37,764 bases of DNA from Streptomyces malaysiensis subsp. samsunensis (GCF_024519315.1 NZ_JANIIC010000078.1:1-37764); one strand, 5' to 3'; shown: positions 17,860-26,042, counted from the stretch's first letter. Numbers and translations: made by a program. Notes: a model not told the origin generated them from the sequence alone.

Positions 17860-19809
17860 TCAGCTCCTTACGGCGGTCACGGGAATCTTCTCGATCCTTA
17901 TGGCGGACGCCTTGAACTCGGCCGTCCCGGCGATCGGGCAGTTGGCCTCGATCGTCAGGGAGTTGGTGTCCACCTCGTCGGGGAAGTGCATGGTCATGAA
18001 GGCGAGCCCCGGCCGCAGCCCGGGTTCGATCCACACCGGCGCCACCACCGAGCCGCGCCGCGAGGTGACCCGCACTCGCTCCTCGGCCTCCACGCGGTAG
18101 CGGGCCGCGTCCTCCGGGCACAGCTCGACGTACTCGCCGCGCCGCAGCGGGGAGGCGAAACCCCCGCTCTGCACCCCGGTGTTGTACGAGTCCAGGCGCC
18201 GTCCCGTGGTGAGCCGGATCGGATAGGCGTCATCGGTCAGATCGACCGGCGGATCGTGCTTCACCGGGCCGAAGGGGGCGCGGGCGCCGCGCCGCTCCGA
18301 ATCGCTCTCCCACAGCCGGCCGTGCAGATAGGTGGGTTCGAGGCGGTCGGTGCTGGGGCAGGGCCACTGGATGCCCTGATGCTCCTCCAGCCGGTCGTAG
18401 GTCATGCCGAAGTGGTCCGGGGAGACGGCGCGCAGCTCGTTCCAGACCTCCTCCGAGCCCTCGAACTTCCAGTCGTGGCCGAGCCGCCGCGCCAGCTCGC
18501 AGATGATGTCGATGTCCTCGCGCGCCTCGCCCGGCGGCTCCACGGCCTTCCGCACCCGCTGGACGCGGCGCTCGCTGTTGGTGGTGGTGCCCTCCGTCTC
18601 GCACCAGGCGGCGGTCGCCGGGAGCACCACATCGGCCAGCTCGGCGGTCTTGGTGAGGAAGATGTCCTGGACCACCAGGTGCTCAAGCGACTCCAGCCGC
18701 CGGACCGCCTGTTCGGTATCGGCCTCGGACTGGGCCGGGTTCTCGCCGATGCAGTAGACGGCGCGCAGTTCGCCCGCCTCCATGGCCTCGAACATCTCGG
18801 TGAGGTTCAGCCCGTACCGCGGCTGGATGACGACGTCCCAGGCGCGCTCGAACTTGGCGCGGATGGGCGGGTCCAGGATGTCCTGGAAGCCGGGCAGCCG
18901 GTTGGGGATGGCGCCCATGTCGCCGCCGCCCTGGACGTTGTTCTGGCCGCGCAGCGGCTGGAGCCCGGAGCCGTACCGGCCGACATGGCCGGTCAGCAGG
19001 GACAGATTGATCAGCGCCCGGACGTTGTCGGTGCCGTTGTGGTGCTCGGTGATGCCGAGGGTCCAGCACAGCTGGGCGCGCTCGGCGGTGGCGTAGGCGT
19101 GCGCGAGATCGCGGATGGCGTCGGCCGGGACGCCGGTGACCTGCTCCGCGACGCTCAGCGTCCAGGGTTCCACATGGGCCGCGTACTCCTCGAAGCCGCT
19201 GGTCGAGCGCTCGATGAAGGCGCGGTTGGCGAGCCCCGCGTGGATGATCTCGCGGCCCACGGCGTGGGCGAGCGGGATGTCGGTGCCCACGTTGAGCCCC
19301 AGCCAGCTCTCCGCCCATTCGGCGGTCGAGGTGCGGCGCGGATCGACGGCGTACATCCGGGCGCCGTTCCTGATGCCTTTGAGGACGTGGTGGAAGAAGA
19401 TCGGGTGTGCGAAGCGGGCGTTGGAGCCCCACATCACGATGAGGTCGGTGTCCTCGACCTCCCCGTACGACGACGTCCCGCCGCCGGAGCCGAAGACGGC
19501 CGACAGCCCCGCCACGCTGGGTGCGTGGCAGGTGCGGTTGCAGGAGTCGACGTTGTTGGTGCCGATCACCACCCGGGTGAACTTCTGCGCCACGTAGTTC
19601 ATCTCGTTGGTGGCGCGGGCGCAGGAGAACATGCCGAAGGCGTCGGGCCCGTGGGCCGCCGTCACGGCACGGAATCCGGCGGTGGCCCGGGTGAGCGCCT
19701 CGTCCCAGGAGGCCCGGCGGAGTTCACCGCTTATCGGGTCCCGCACCAACGGGTGGGTCAGCCGCGGGTACTGCTTCTGCTGTCGGTTGCGCTGGCGGTT
19801 TCGGGCCAC
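17860..19809 (-). CDS. Formate dehydrogenase catalytic (molybdopterin) subunit lacking its Fe-S domain
   Basis: Oxidises formate to CO2 at a bis-MGD molybdenum or tungsten site; 649 aa. The active site matches known enzymes: NVDSCNRTCHAPSVAGL places Cys94-His95 at the Sec/Cys-His pair of E. coli FdhF, and RGQNNVQGGGDMG gives the conserved Arg287. The C-terminal MGD-binding domain is present (IRLTTGRRLDSYNTG, GEYVELCPEDAARY). The N-terminus starts directly at RLTHPLVR, so the usual C-x2-C-x3-C cluster domain is absent; it is encoded in the Fe-S subunit gene two genes downstream. GTG has AAGGAG 6 nt upstream. It leads a four-gene run ending in fdhD, with 2-nt, overlapping and 5-nt junctions. 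A 13-bp palindrome lies upstream. Confidence 0.94.
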   Translation of the reverse strand: MARNRQRNRQQKQYPRLTHPLVRDPISGELRRASWDEALTRATAGFRAVTAAHGPDAFGMFSCARATNEMNYVAQKFTRVVIGTNNVDSCNRTCHAPSVAGLSAVFGSGGGTSSYGEVEDTDLIVMWGSNARFAHPIFFHHVLKGIRNGARMYAVDPRRTSTAEWAESWLGLNVGTDIPLAHAVGREIIHAGLANRAFIERSTSGFEEYAAHVEPWTLSVAEQVTGVPADAIRDLAHAYATAERAQLCWTLGITEHHNGTDNVRALINLSLLTGHVGRYGSGLQPLRGQNNVQGGGDMGAIPNRLPGFQDILDPPIRAKFERAWDVVIQPRYGLNLTEMFEAMEAGELRAVYCIGENPAQSEADTEQAVRRLESLEHLVVQDIFLTKTAELADVVLPATAAWCETEGTTTNSERRVQRVRKAVEPPGEAREDIDIICELARRLGHDWKFEGSEEVWNELRAVSPDHFGMTYDRLEEHQGIQWPCPSTDRLEPTYLHGRLWESDSERRGARAPFGPVKHDPPVDLTDDAYPIRLTTGRRLDSYNTGVQSGGFASPLRRGEYVELCPEDAARYRVEAEERVRVTSRRGSVVAPVWIEPGLRPGLAFMTMHFPDEVDTNSLTIEANCPIAGTAEFKASAIRIEKIPVTAVRS

Positions 19810-19887
19810 GACGCGCTCCTTACGGCGCTCACGCCGCGTGACGCGACGTGAGGTAACCGAGCGTATGGGTATCGTCGACTGAATATT

Positions 19888-19900
19888 GAATACAGTATTC
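19888..19900. promoter_or_regulatory. 13-bp palindrome GAATACAGTATTC, likely regulator site for fdh
   Basis: GAATAC-A-GTATTC is a perfect 6-1-6 palindrome about 80 nt before the catalytic subunit start. An extra GAATA (19881-19885) also pairs with the right arm. The stretch is distinctly AT-rich for this DNA, as expected for a promoter. The nearby GntR/FCD regulator is the obvious candidate to bind it. Confidence 0.6.
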
Positions 19901-20002
19901 CCGAGAAGGGGGTCAAGGAGTCGGACGACACCTCGACTCCCCTCACGTTCGCCGGGGCTCGAGACCTGGGGCGCTGGAACGACCCGGGCCGGTGCTGGGA
20001 CC

Positions 20003-20125
20003 TCAGCCGGTGAAGAGCTGGGTGGCCTTACGGATCAGCTCATAGACCCCGTAGCCAAAGGGCAGCACCACCCAGGCCCAGACGGCCACGGTCAGCGCGG
20101 TGCGGTTCCCGGTCGGTTCACTCAT
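20003..20125 (-). CDS. MFS transporter small subunit (40 aa)
   Basis: Translates as MSEPTGNRTALTVAVWAWVV, then LPFGYGVYELIRKATQLFTG. It has a single hydrophobic helix (ALTVAVWAWVVLPFGYGVY) followed by a short amphipathic tail. The ATG overlaps the antiporter stop codon (ATGA), and GGGAGGAGACCG provides the RBS inside the antiporter gene. Small proteins of this type are annotated next to OFA-type antiporters in actinobacteria as an MFS small subunit. It probably stabilises or adjusts the transporter. No role has been read from sequence beyond that. Confidence 0.85.
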   Translation of the reverse strand: MSEPTGNRTALTVAVWAWVVLPFGYGVYELIRKATQLFTG

Positions 20126-21513
20126 CGGTCTCCTCCCTTCTCGGCGGGCGCCGCCTCCGCCTCGGCCGCCGCGGCGGGGGCCGGTTCGTGGAAGCGCGGA
20201 TGGACCGGACGTACCAGCTCATTGGCGATGAAGCCGACGACCAGCAGCGCGATCATGATGGTGAGCGACAGCGAGTACAGCCCGGGGCCGGTCTTCCCCG
20301 CCTCCTCCTGGTGGTCGGCCACCTTGTTGACGATGTACGGGCCGAGGACTCCGGCCACCGACCACGCGGTGAGCAGCCGGCCGTGGATCGCGCCCACCTG
20401 ATAGGTGCCGAACAGGTCCTTCAGATACGCCGGAACGGTCGCGAAGCCGCCGCCGTAGAAGGAGAGGATGACCAGCGCGCACACCACGAACAGGGGCTTG
20501 GAGGAGTCCCCGAGCTGGGCGATGGCCAGATACATCAGCGCGCCCACGCCCAGATAGATCCGGTACATGTTCTTCCGGCCGATGAGGTCGGAGGTGGACG
20601 ACCACACCAGCCGTCCGGTCATGTTGGCCGCCGACAGCAGGGCGACGAAACCGGCCGCCGCGGTGGCGGACACGGGGGTGTCGGTGTCCTTGAAGTAGTC
20701 GCCGATCATGGGCGCGGCCTTCTCCAGGATGCCGATGCCCGCCGTCACGTTCATGCACAGCACCACCCACAGGCACCAGAACTGCGGGGTGCGCAGGGCG
20801 TTGCGCGCGGAGACATCGGCCGTGCTGACCATGTGCCCCTGCTCCAGCGGCGGCTCCCAGCCGGCGGGCCGCCAGCCCTCCGGCGGTACGCGCACCAGCA
20901 GCACGCCCAGGGCCATGAAGACCCCGTAGGTCAGGCCGTGGACCAGGAAGGTGGTGGCGATGCCGCCGTTGTCGGTGCCGAAGCGCTCCATCAGCCAGCT
21001 CGACCACGGCGAGGCGATCAGCGCGCCGCCGCCGAAGCCCATGATGGCGATGCCGGTGGCCATGCCGGGCCGGTCGGGGAACCATTTCATGAGCGTGGAG
21101 ACGGGTGAGATGTAGCCGATGCCGAGGCCGATCCCGCCGATGAAGCCGTAGCCGAGGACGACCAGCCAGAACTGGCTGGTGGCGGCGCCGAGCGAGGCGA
21201 CGAGGAAGCCGGAGGAGAAGCAGACGAGGGAGACGAACATCGCCCAGCGGGGCCCGTTGCGCTCGACGAGCGTCCCGCCGAAGGCGGCGGACAGGCCGAG
21301 CATCACGATGCCCAGCTGGAAGGGGAGCGCGCTGGCCGTGCCCGAGAGGTCCATCGAGGACTCCAGGGGCGGCTTGAACACGCTCCAGGCGTAAGCCTGG
21401 CCGATGGAGAGGTGGACGGACAGCGCGGCGGGCGGCACCAGCCACCGGCTCCAGCCCGGTGGGGCCAGGGTGCGTGAGCGATGCAACGGTCCGACACGAT
21501 CATTGGTGAGCAT
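20122..21513 (-). CDS. OFA-family MFS transporter (oxalate/formate antiporter type)
   Basis: Twelve-helix major facilitator, 463 aa, of the oxalate:formate antiporter group. It starts with the typical RWLVPPAALSVHLSIGQAYA segment and has the SVFKPPLE loop. Also present are GGIGLGIGYISPVSTLMKWFPDRPG (the helix 4/5 region and conserved loop), MGFGGGALIASP, and ANMTGRLVWSSTSDLIGRKN in the second half. The C-terminus is an Ala/Glu-rich cytosolic tail. Beside the formate dehydrogenase genes it most likely moves formate (or exchanges oxalate for formate). No oxalate-degrading genes (frc, oxc) are in the window. The ATG lacks a clear RBS, so a leaderless or slightly different start is possible. It is divergent from the GntR gene and coupled to the small subunit. 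Confidence 0.92.
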   Translation of the reverse strand: MLTNDRVGPLHRSRTLAPPGWSRWLVPPAALSVHLSIGQAYAWSVFKPPLESSMDLSGTASALPFQLGIVMLGLSAAFGGTLVERNGPRWAMFVSLVCFSSGFLVASLGAATSQFWLVVLGYGFIGGIGLGIGYISPVSTLMKWFPDRPGMATGIAIMGFGGGALIASPWSSWLMERFGTDNGGIATTFLVHGLTYGVFMALGVLLVRVPPEGWRPAGWEPPLEQGHMVSTADVSARNALRTPQFWCLWVVLCMNVTAGIGILEKAAPMIGDYFKDTDTPVSATAAAGFVALLSAANMTGRLVWSSTSDLIGRKNMYRIYLGVGALMYLAIAQLGDSSKPLFVVCALVILSFYGGGFATVPAYLKDLFGTYQVGAIHGRLLTAWSVAGVLGPYIVNKVADHQEEAGKTGPGLYSLSLTIMIALLVVGFIANELVRPVHPRFHEPAPAAAAEAEAAPAEKGGDR

Positions 21514-21538
21514 GTGCCCGGACTTTAAGGATTCAACG

Positions 21539-21549
21539 AGTCAATGACT
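21539..21549. promoter_or_regulatory. Palindrome AGTCAATGACT between antiporter and GntR gene
   Basis: A perfect 5-1-5 inverted repeat 26 nt before the antiporter start. A second small dyad, TGTAGACA (21601-21608), of the TGT-N2-ACA form typical for FadR-type GntR proteins, lies closer to the regulator gene. Either may be bound by the GntR protein. Neither resembles the fdh palindrome. Confidence 0.4.
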
Positions 21550-21654
21550 AGACGTGAAAGCACCTGGGATGTGTCAGTCGCGTGGATGGGGTGGGTAAAC
21601 TGTAGACAATAACCAATTCCTGCACCGGGTGAACGACGAGCCAAAGGGGGCGCG

Positions 21655-22332
21655 ATGCTGTCCAGGGGACTGCCGCAGGGCGCGGTACCGAAGCTGGAGC
21701 GGCCCGGACCGCTCCGCGAGCGCGTCTACGAGGCGCTGCTCGAACTCATCACCACCCGCGCCCTCCGTCCCGGCCAGCACCTCGTCGAGAGCGAGCTCGC
21801 CGGACAGCTCGGAGTCTCCCGCCAGCCGGTGCGCGAGGCCCTCCAGCGGCTCAACACCGAAGGCTGGGTCGATCTGCGGCCCGCGCAGGGCGCGTTCGTC
21901 CACGAGCCCACCGAGGAGGACGCCGATCAGCTCCTCACGGTGCGCACCCTGCTCGAGGCCGAGGCCGCCCGGCTGGCCGCCGCCGGGGCCGACGCGGCAG
22001 GCGTCGCCGCGCTGGAGGAGCTGTGCGCCAAGGGCGAGCGCGCGGTGCTGGACGACGATGTGGACGGCGCGGTCGCGGCCAACGCCGAATTCCACGCCAA
22101 GGTGATGGAGCTCGCCGGAAACGCGGTCCTGTCCGAGCTGGCCGCCCAGGTGGACCGCAGGGTCCGCTGGTACTACACCCCGGTCGCCCGGCAGCGCGGC
22201 AAGCAGTCCTGGATCGAGCACCGCGAGCTGATCGCGGCCATCACCGCCGGTGACGAACACCGCGCCACCGCCATCATGCGCGCCCACACCGAACACACCC
22301 GCCGCACCTACCACGAGCGCGAGCGGTCCTGA
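21655..22332 (+). CDS. GntR-family regulator, FCD (FadR) subfamily
   Basis: Transcription factor of 225 aa. The winged helix-turn-helix covers about residues 18-85 (LRERVYEALLELITTRALRPGQ in part, then SELAGQLGVSRQPVREALQRL and WVDLRPAQGAFV). The all-helical FCD ligand domain follows (TVRTLLEAEAARLAA, NAEFHAKVMELAGN, WIEHRELIAAITAGD, MRAHTEHTRR). Candidate metal ligands are His147, His189 and His211; the usual Asp four residues before the first His is Asn143 here. The regulator is divergent from the OFA antiporter and upstream of the fdh genes, so it likely senses a small carboxylate. AAAGGGGG precedes the ATG. Confidence 0.92.
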   Translation: MLSRGLPQGAVPKLERPGPLRERVYEALLELITTRALRPGQHLVESELAGQLGVSRQPVREALQRLNTEGWVDLRPAQGAFVHEPTEEDADQLLTVRTLLEAEAARLAAAGADAAGVAALEELCAKGERAVLDDDVDGAVAANAEFHAKVMELAGNAVLSELAAQVDRRVRWYYTPVARQRGKQSWIEHRELIAAITAGDEHRATAIMRAHTEHTRRTYHERERS

Positions 22333-22346
22333 CCCGTCCCCGCGAT

Positions 22347-22369
22347 GTCACCCGCCGGTGCCCGGTGAC
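22347..22369. terminator. Possible bidirectional hairpin between convergent genes
   Basis: GTCACC (22347-22352) and GGTGAC (22364-22369) flank an 11-nt loop in the 51-nt gap between the GntR gene and the convergent L7/L12-like gene. A short direct repeat, CCGCGAYGTCACCC, occurs twice here. The stem is short, so this is a weak call. Confidence 0.3.
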
Positions 22370-22383
22370 CAGTCTCCGCGACG

Positions 22384-22671
22384 TCACCCCTGAGCGACGT
22401 CCATGCGGTCGACCGCTTCCTTGGCCTCCTTCAGACCGGCGTCGGTGAGCTCTCGGTAGACCTTGATGGCCTCGATCTTCTTGCCCTCCCGCACCAGGGC
22501 CGCCACCCGCTCGAGTCCGGGCTCGGCCACCTCGATGTCCAGGTGGCCGAGGATCAGATCCAGCTTGCGCTCGATCCGGTCCGCCCTGCGGTGCAGCTTC
22601 TGAATCCTCGACTCCAGCAGCGGATACTGAAGCACGAGGGCCACGATCGCGATGTACGCCGCTATCTCCAT
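22384..22671 (-). CDS. Small membrane-anchored protein with ribosomal L7/L12 C-terminal-like domain
   Basis: A 95-aa protein. An N-terminal hydrophobic helix (AAYIAIVALVLQYPLL) is followed by a charged helix (ESRIQKLHRRADRIERKLDL, coiled-coil-like). The C-terminal ~45 residues match the L7/L12 C-terminal fold (VREGKKIEAIKVYRELTDAG, LKEAKEAVDRM). In L7/L12 this surface binds translation factors. Here there is no N-terminal dimerisation domain or hinge, so it is not a ribosomal stalk protein. Stand-alone versions occur in Streptomyces; their role is unknown to me. No strong RBS is seen before the ATG, and longer in-frame starts exist up to 22896 but would place charged sequence before the membrane helix. 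Confidence 0.82.
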   Translation of the reverse strand: MEIAAYIAIVALVLQYPLLESRIQKLHRRADRIERKLDLILGHLDIEVAEPGLERVAALVREGKKIEAIKVYRELTDAGLKEAKEAVDRMDVAQG

Positions 22672-22758
22672 GATCGCCGATCGTAGTGGCCGAACTCTTT
22701 CGCCGGACGCCAACTCCCGAGCGGGCGCCCCGCACGTGCTGTCCCGAAATCTACTCGG

Positions 22759-22781
22759 CTTTGTCCTGTGGCAGGAGAAAG
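22759..22781 (+). promoter_or_regulatory. Likely ROK operator upstream of the regulator gene
   Basis: Left arm CTTTGTCCTG and right arm CAGGAGAAAG around a 3-nt centre (TGG) form an inverted repeat with 9 of 10 arm positions paired. It lies about 105 nt before the ROK gene start. A diverged copy is found upstream of the PQQ dehydrogenase gene (30598-30620). Confidence 0.6.
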
Positions 22782-22885
22782 TCATGGCCAATTGCGGCGC
22801 AAGTTCTTCCCACCCCCGACAACCGCTGCTACGTTCCCCGTGAAAGCCCGGCCACGTGGATGCCGATGACGGCGGGAGGGGCAGC

Positions 22886-24076
22886 GTGAGGCGCATGACG
22901 GCACGACCGGCGAACGCACATCAGGCGCGACTGCTCCGCCTGTTGCGTGACGGCGGCCCCAACTCCCGTGCTCAGCTGGGCGATGAGATCGACCTCTCGC
23001 GTTCGAAGCTCGCCGTGGAGATCGACCGGCTGCTGGAGACCGGGCTGGTCGTCGCGGACGGGCTCGCGGCCTCCCGGGGCGGGCGGCGGTCGCACAACAT
23101 CCGGCTCGCGCCGGGGCTGCGGCTGCTCGGTGTGGACATCGGCGCCACCTCCGTGGACGTCGCCGTGACCAATGCCGAACTGGAGATTCTCGGCCACCTC
23201 AACCAGCCCATGGATGTGCGCGAAGGGCCCGTCGCGGTCTTCGAGCAGGTGCTGGACATGGCCGCGAAGCTCCGGGCCTCCGGGGTGGCCGAGGGGTTCG
23301 ACGGGGCGGGCATCGGAGTGCCGGGCCCGGTGCGGTTCCCCGAGGGCGTGCCCGTGGCGCCGCCGATCATGCCGGGGTGGGACGGCTTCCCCGTACGGGA
23401 GGCGCTCAGCCAGGAACTCGGCTGCCCGGTCATGGTCGACAACGATGTGAACCTCATGGCGATGGGGGAACAGCACGCCGGAGTCGCCCGTTCCGTCAAT
23501 GACTTCCTCTGCGTGAAGATCGGCACCGGTATCGGCTGCGGGATCGTCGTCGGCGGTGAGGTCTACCGCGGTACGACCGGCAGCGCGGGCGACATCGGCC
23601 ATATCCAGGCCGAACCCGACGGCCGCCCCTGCGCCTGCGGCAACCACGGCTGTCTGGAGGCGTACTTCGGCGGCGCGGCGCTGGCCCGTGACGCCGAGGA
23701 GGCCGCCCGCGACGGCCGGTCCCCCGAACTCGCCGCCCGGCTCGAGGAAGTCGGCAGCCTCGCCGCCACGGACGTCGCGGCCGCGGCGTCGGCGGGCGAC
23801 GCGACCGCCCTCGACCTCATCAGGGCGGGCGGCACCCGTACGGGCCAGGTCATCGCCGGGCTCGTCAGCTTCTTCAACCCCGGTCTGGTGGTCATCGGCG
23901 GCGGTGTCACCGGGCTCGGCCATACCCTGCTCGCCGCCATACGGACCCAGGTCTACCGCCAGTCCCTGCCCCTGGCCACCGGAAACCTCCCCATCGTGCT
24001 GGGCGAACTCGGCCCGGCCGCCGGGGTCACCGGCGCGGCCCGCCTGATCAGCGACCACCTCTTCTCACCGGCATGA
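22886..24076 (+). CDS. ROK-family transcriptional regulator
   Basis: Sugar-responsive repressor (NagC/XylR type), 396 aa from GTG with GGGAGGGG just upstream; ATG three codons later is an alternative. An N-terminal winged helix (about 10-60: HQARLLRLLRDGGPNSRAQL, SRSKLAVEIDRLLETGLV) is followed by a kinase-like domain. That domain begins LLGVDIGATSVDVAVTN and keeps the phosphate motif DIGATS, the GTGIGCGIVVGGEVYRG segment, the zinc site His239/Cys249/Cys251/Cys256 (GHI..., CACGNHGCLE) and NPGLVVIGGGV. It heads the sugar ABC/oxidoreductase locus on the same strand, so it probably represses that locus until a sugar binds. A palindrome in its own upstream region suggests autoregulation. Confidence 0.94.
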   Translation: MRRMTARPANAHQARLLRLLRDGGPNSRAQLGDEIDLSRSKLAVEIDRLLETGLVVADGLAASRGGRRSHNIRLAPGLRLLGVDIGATSVDVAVTNAELEILGHLNQPMDVREGPVAVFEQVLDMAAKLRASGVAEGFDGAGIGVPGPVRFPEGVPVAPPIMPGWDGFPVREALSQELGCPVMVDNDVNLMAMGEQHAGVARSVNDFLCVKIGTGIGCGIVVGGEVYRGTTGSAGDIGHIQAEPDGRPCACGNHGCLEAYFGGAALARDAEEAARDGRSPELAARLEEVGSLAATDVAAAASAGDATALDLIRAGGTRTGQVIAGLVSFFNPGLVVIGGGVTGLGHTLLAAIRTQVYRQSLPLATGNLPIVLGELGPAAGVTGAARLISDHLFSPA

Positions 24077-24501
24077 CGGCCTGAGGGCCTGATGGCTTGA
24101 CGGCCTGCGGGCCTGCGGGCTTGACGCCCGATGACCTGACGGCCCGACGGCCCGACCCCGCCCGGTCACGGCCGGGCCGTACCTCGGCACAGCGCAGCAG
24201 CACGGCAGCACGGCATCCGCACCGCCCCTCGGCGTACGCCACGCCGAGGCACGAGCCGCACCACCCGGCACCACCGAGCCGCATCACCCGCACCGCTCCG
24301 CACCACCGAGCCGCACCACCGGGTCGCGCCGTACCCCGTCGCGCCCCGCCCCGTACCACCGCACCGCTTCAGCGCACCACCGCGCCACACCGCGCGCCCC
24401 GCGCCGCGGCTCCCGCACGCCCAGCGACCCGCACCCGACCCGCCCCGCACCCGCACCCGCACCCGCACCCGCACCGAGCGAAATCGCCGAGGAGGCCCGC
24501 C
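24077..24501. other. 425-nt gap between the ROK and ABC genes: low-complexity repeats
   Basis: No gene is supported here. The first ~90 nt are imperfect repeats of GACGGCCTG / GCGGGCCT. The middle is rich in GCACCACCGAGCCGC-like motifs. Positions 24445-24474 hold five exact CCGCAC units. A promoter for the ABC operon should lie here, but I find no convincing -35/-10 pair. A copy of the ROK-type palindrome is not visible. Confidence 0.7.
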
Positions 24502-26031
24502 ATGGCACCGGCACCACCCGACCCGCGCCCGCTCCTCACCATGTCCGCGATCACCAAGTCCTTCCCCGGCGTACGGGCCCTCGACGGCGTCGACCTCGAT
24601 GTCGAAGCGGGTGAGGTGCACTGTCTGCTCGGCCAGAACGGTGCGGGCAAGTCCACCCTCATCAAGGTCGTCGCCGGGGCGCATCAGCCCGACAGCGGTG
24701 AGATCCTCTGGAAGGGCACACCGGTCACCCTCAAGTCGCCCGTGGCCGCCATGCGGCTGGGGATCGCCACCATCTACCAGGAGCTCGACCTGGTGGAGGG
24801 GCTGTCCGTCGCCGAGAACGTCTTCCTCGGCCATGAGATGGCCACCGGCGGCTTCGTCCGCTCCCGTGCGGCCCGCACCGCCACCGCCGCGCTCCTCACC
24901 CGGCTCGGGCACCCGGAGATCGACCCGGGGCGGCTGGTCGGGGACCTCTCCGCGGCCGGGCAGCAGATCGTCTCGATGGCCCGCGCGCTCTCCCATGACG
25001 TCCAGCTGATCGTGATGGACGAGCCGTCCGCGGCCCTCGACCCGGACGAGGTCGACAACCTCTTCCGCATCGTCGGCGATCTCACCGCCGCGGGGGTCGC
25101 GGTCGTCTACATCTCGCACCGGCTGGAGGAGATCCGCCGGATCGGCGACCGCGTCACCGTGCTCAAGGACGGCCGTGCCGCGGCCCGTGGGCTGGCCGCC
25201 CGCACCACCCCCACCCGCGAGATCGTGGCCCTGATGACCGGCCGGGACGTGGAGTACGCGTTCCCGCGCCGCACCACGGCCGCCCCGATCGCCACCGCCA
25301 CGCCCGTGCTGCGGCTGGACAACCTCGGCAGGGCCGGGGAGTTCGAGCCGATCGACCTCGAGGTGGCGCCCGGTGAGATCGTCGGGCTGGCCGGGCTCGT
25401 CGGCTCCGGGCGGTCCGAGATCCTGGAGACCGTCTACGGAGCCCGCCGCCCCACCTCGGGCCGGGTCCTGGTGGACGGCCGCCCGCTGCGCACCGGCAGC
25501 GTGACCGCCGCCGTGCGCGCCGGGCTCGGCCTCGCCCCCGAGGAGCGCAAGGCGCAGGCGCTGCTGATGCTGGAGTCCGTCACCCGCAATGTGTCGGTCT
25601 CCTCGCTGACCCGCTTCTCCCGCGGCGGCTGGGTGGACCGCGGCGCGGAGCGTGCGGCGGCCCGCCGGTGCGTCCGCGATCTGTCGCTGCACCCCGACGA
25701 TCCGGAGCGGCCGGTGCGGACCCTGTCCGGCGGCAATCAGCAGAAGGCCGTACTGGCCCGCTGGCTGCTGCGCGGCTGCCGGGTGCTGCTGCTGGACGAG
25801 CCGACGCGCGGGGTGGACGTCGGCGCCCGCGCCGAGCTGTACGCGGTGATCCGCCGACTCGCCGACGACGGCATGGCCGTCCTTCTCGTCTCCAGCGAAC
25901 TGCCCGAAGTCCTGGGCCTCGCCGACCGGGTGCTGGTGCTCCGCGAGGGCCGCGTCGTACACACGGCCCCCGCGCGGGATCTGGATGAGTACAGCGTCCT
26001 CGATCTCGTCGTGACTCCGCTCCCTACCTAA
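24502..26031 (+). CDS. Sugar ABC transporter ATP-binding protein (CUT2, RbsA/XylG type)
   Basis: Cytosolic double ATPase that drives sugar import; 509 aa. The first nucleotide-binding domain has Walker A GQNGAGKST (44-52), signature LSAAGQQ (149-155) and Walker B LIVMDEP (169-175). The second has the degenerate Walker A GLVGSGRSE (298-306 region, Lys replaced by Arg), signature LSGGNQQK (409-416) and Walker B LLLDEPTRGVD. This asymmetry is normal for CUT2 transporters. GAGGAGG lies 6 nt before the ATG. The permease follows after 87 nt, and the lipoprotein overlaps the permease. Substrate class is pentose, inositol or a related monosaccharide, not resolved by sequence. Confidence 0.95.
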   Translation: MAPAPPDPRPLLTMSAITKSFPGVRALDGVDLDVEAGEVHCLLGQNGAGKSTLIKVVAGAHQPDSGEILWKGTPVTLKSPVAAMRLGIATIYQELDLVEGLSVAENVFLGHEMATGGFVRSRAARTATAALLTRLGHPEIDPGRLVGDLSAAGQQIVSMARALSHDVQLIVMDEPSAALDPDEVDNLFRIVGDLTAAGVAVVYISHRLEEIRRIGDRVTVLKDGRAAARGLAARTTPTREIVALMTGRDVEYAFPRRTTAAPIATATPVLRLDNLGRAGEFEPIDLEVAPGEIVGLAGLVGSGRSEILETVYGARRPTSGRVLVDGRPLRTGSVTAAVRAGLGLAPEERKAQALLMLESVTRNVSVSSLTRFSRGGWVDRGAERAAARRCVRDLSLHPDDPERPVRTLSGGNQQKAVLARWLLRGCRVLLLDEPTRGVDVGARAELYAVIRRLADDGMAVLLVSSELPEVLGLADRVLVLREGRVVHTAPARDLDEYSVLDLVVTPLPT

Positions 26032-26042
26032 AGGAGGGCTTC

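Noticed and set aside
22384..22896. Longer version of the L7/L12-like protein starting at 22896
   Set aside because: The added N-terminus overlaps the ROK gene start on the other strand and adds low-quality sequence before the membrane helix.
24077..24501. N-terminal extension of the ABC ATPase
   Set aside because: The frame is open upstream but translates to Arg/Pro/His-rich repeats. The ATG at 24502 has a good RBS and fits the family start.
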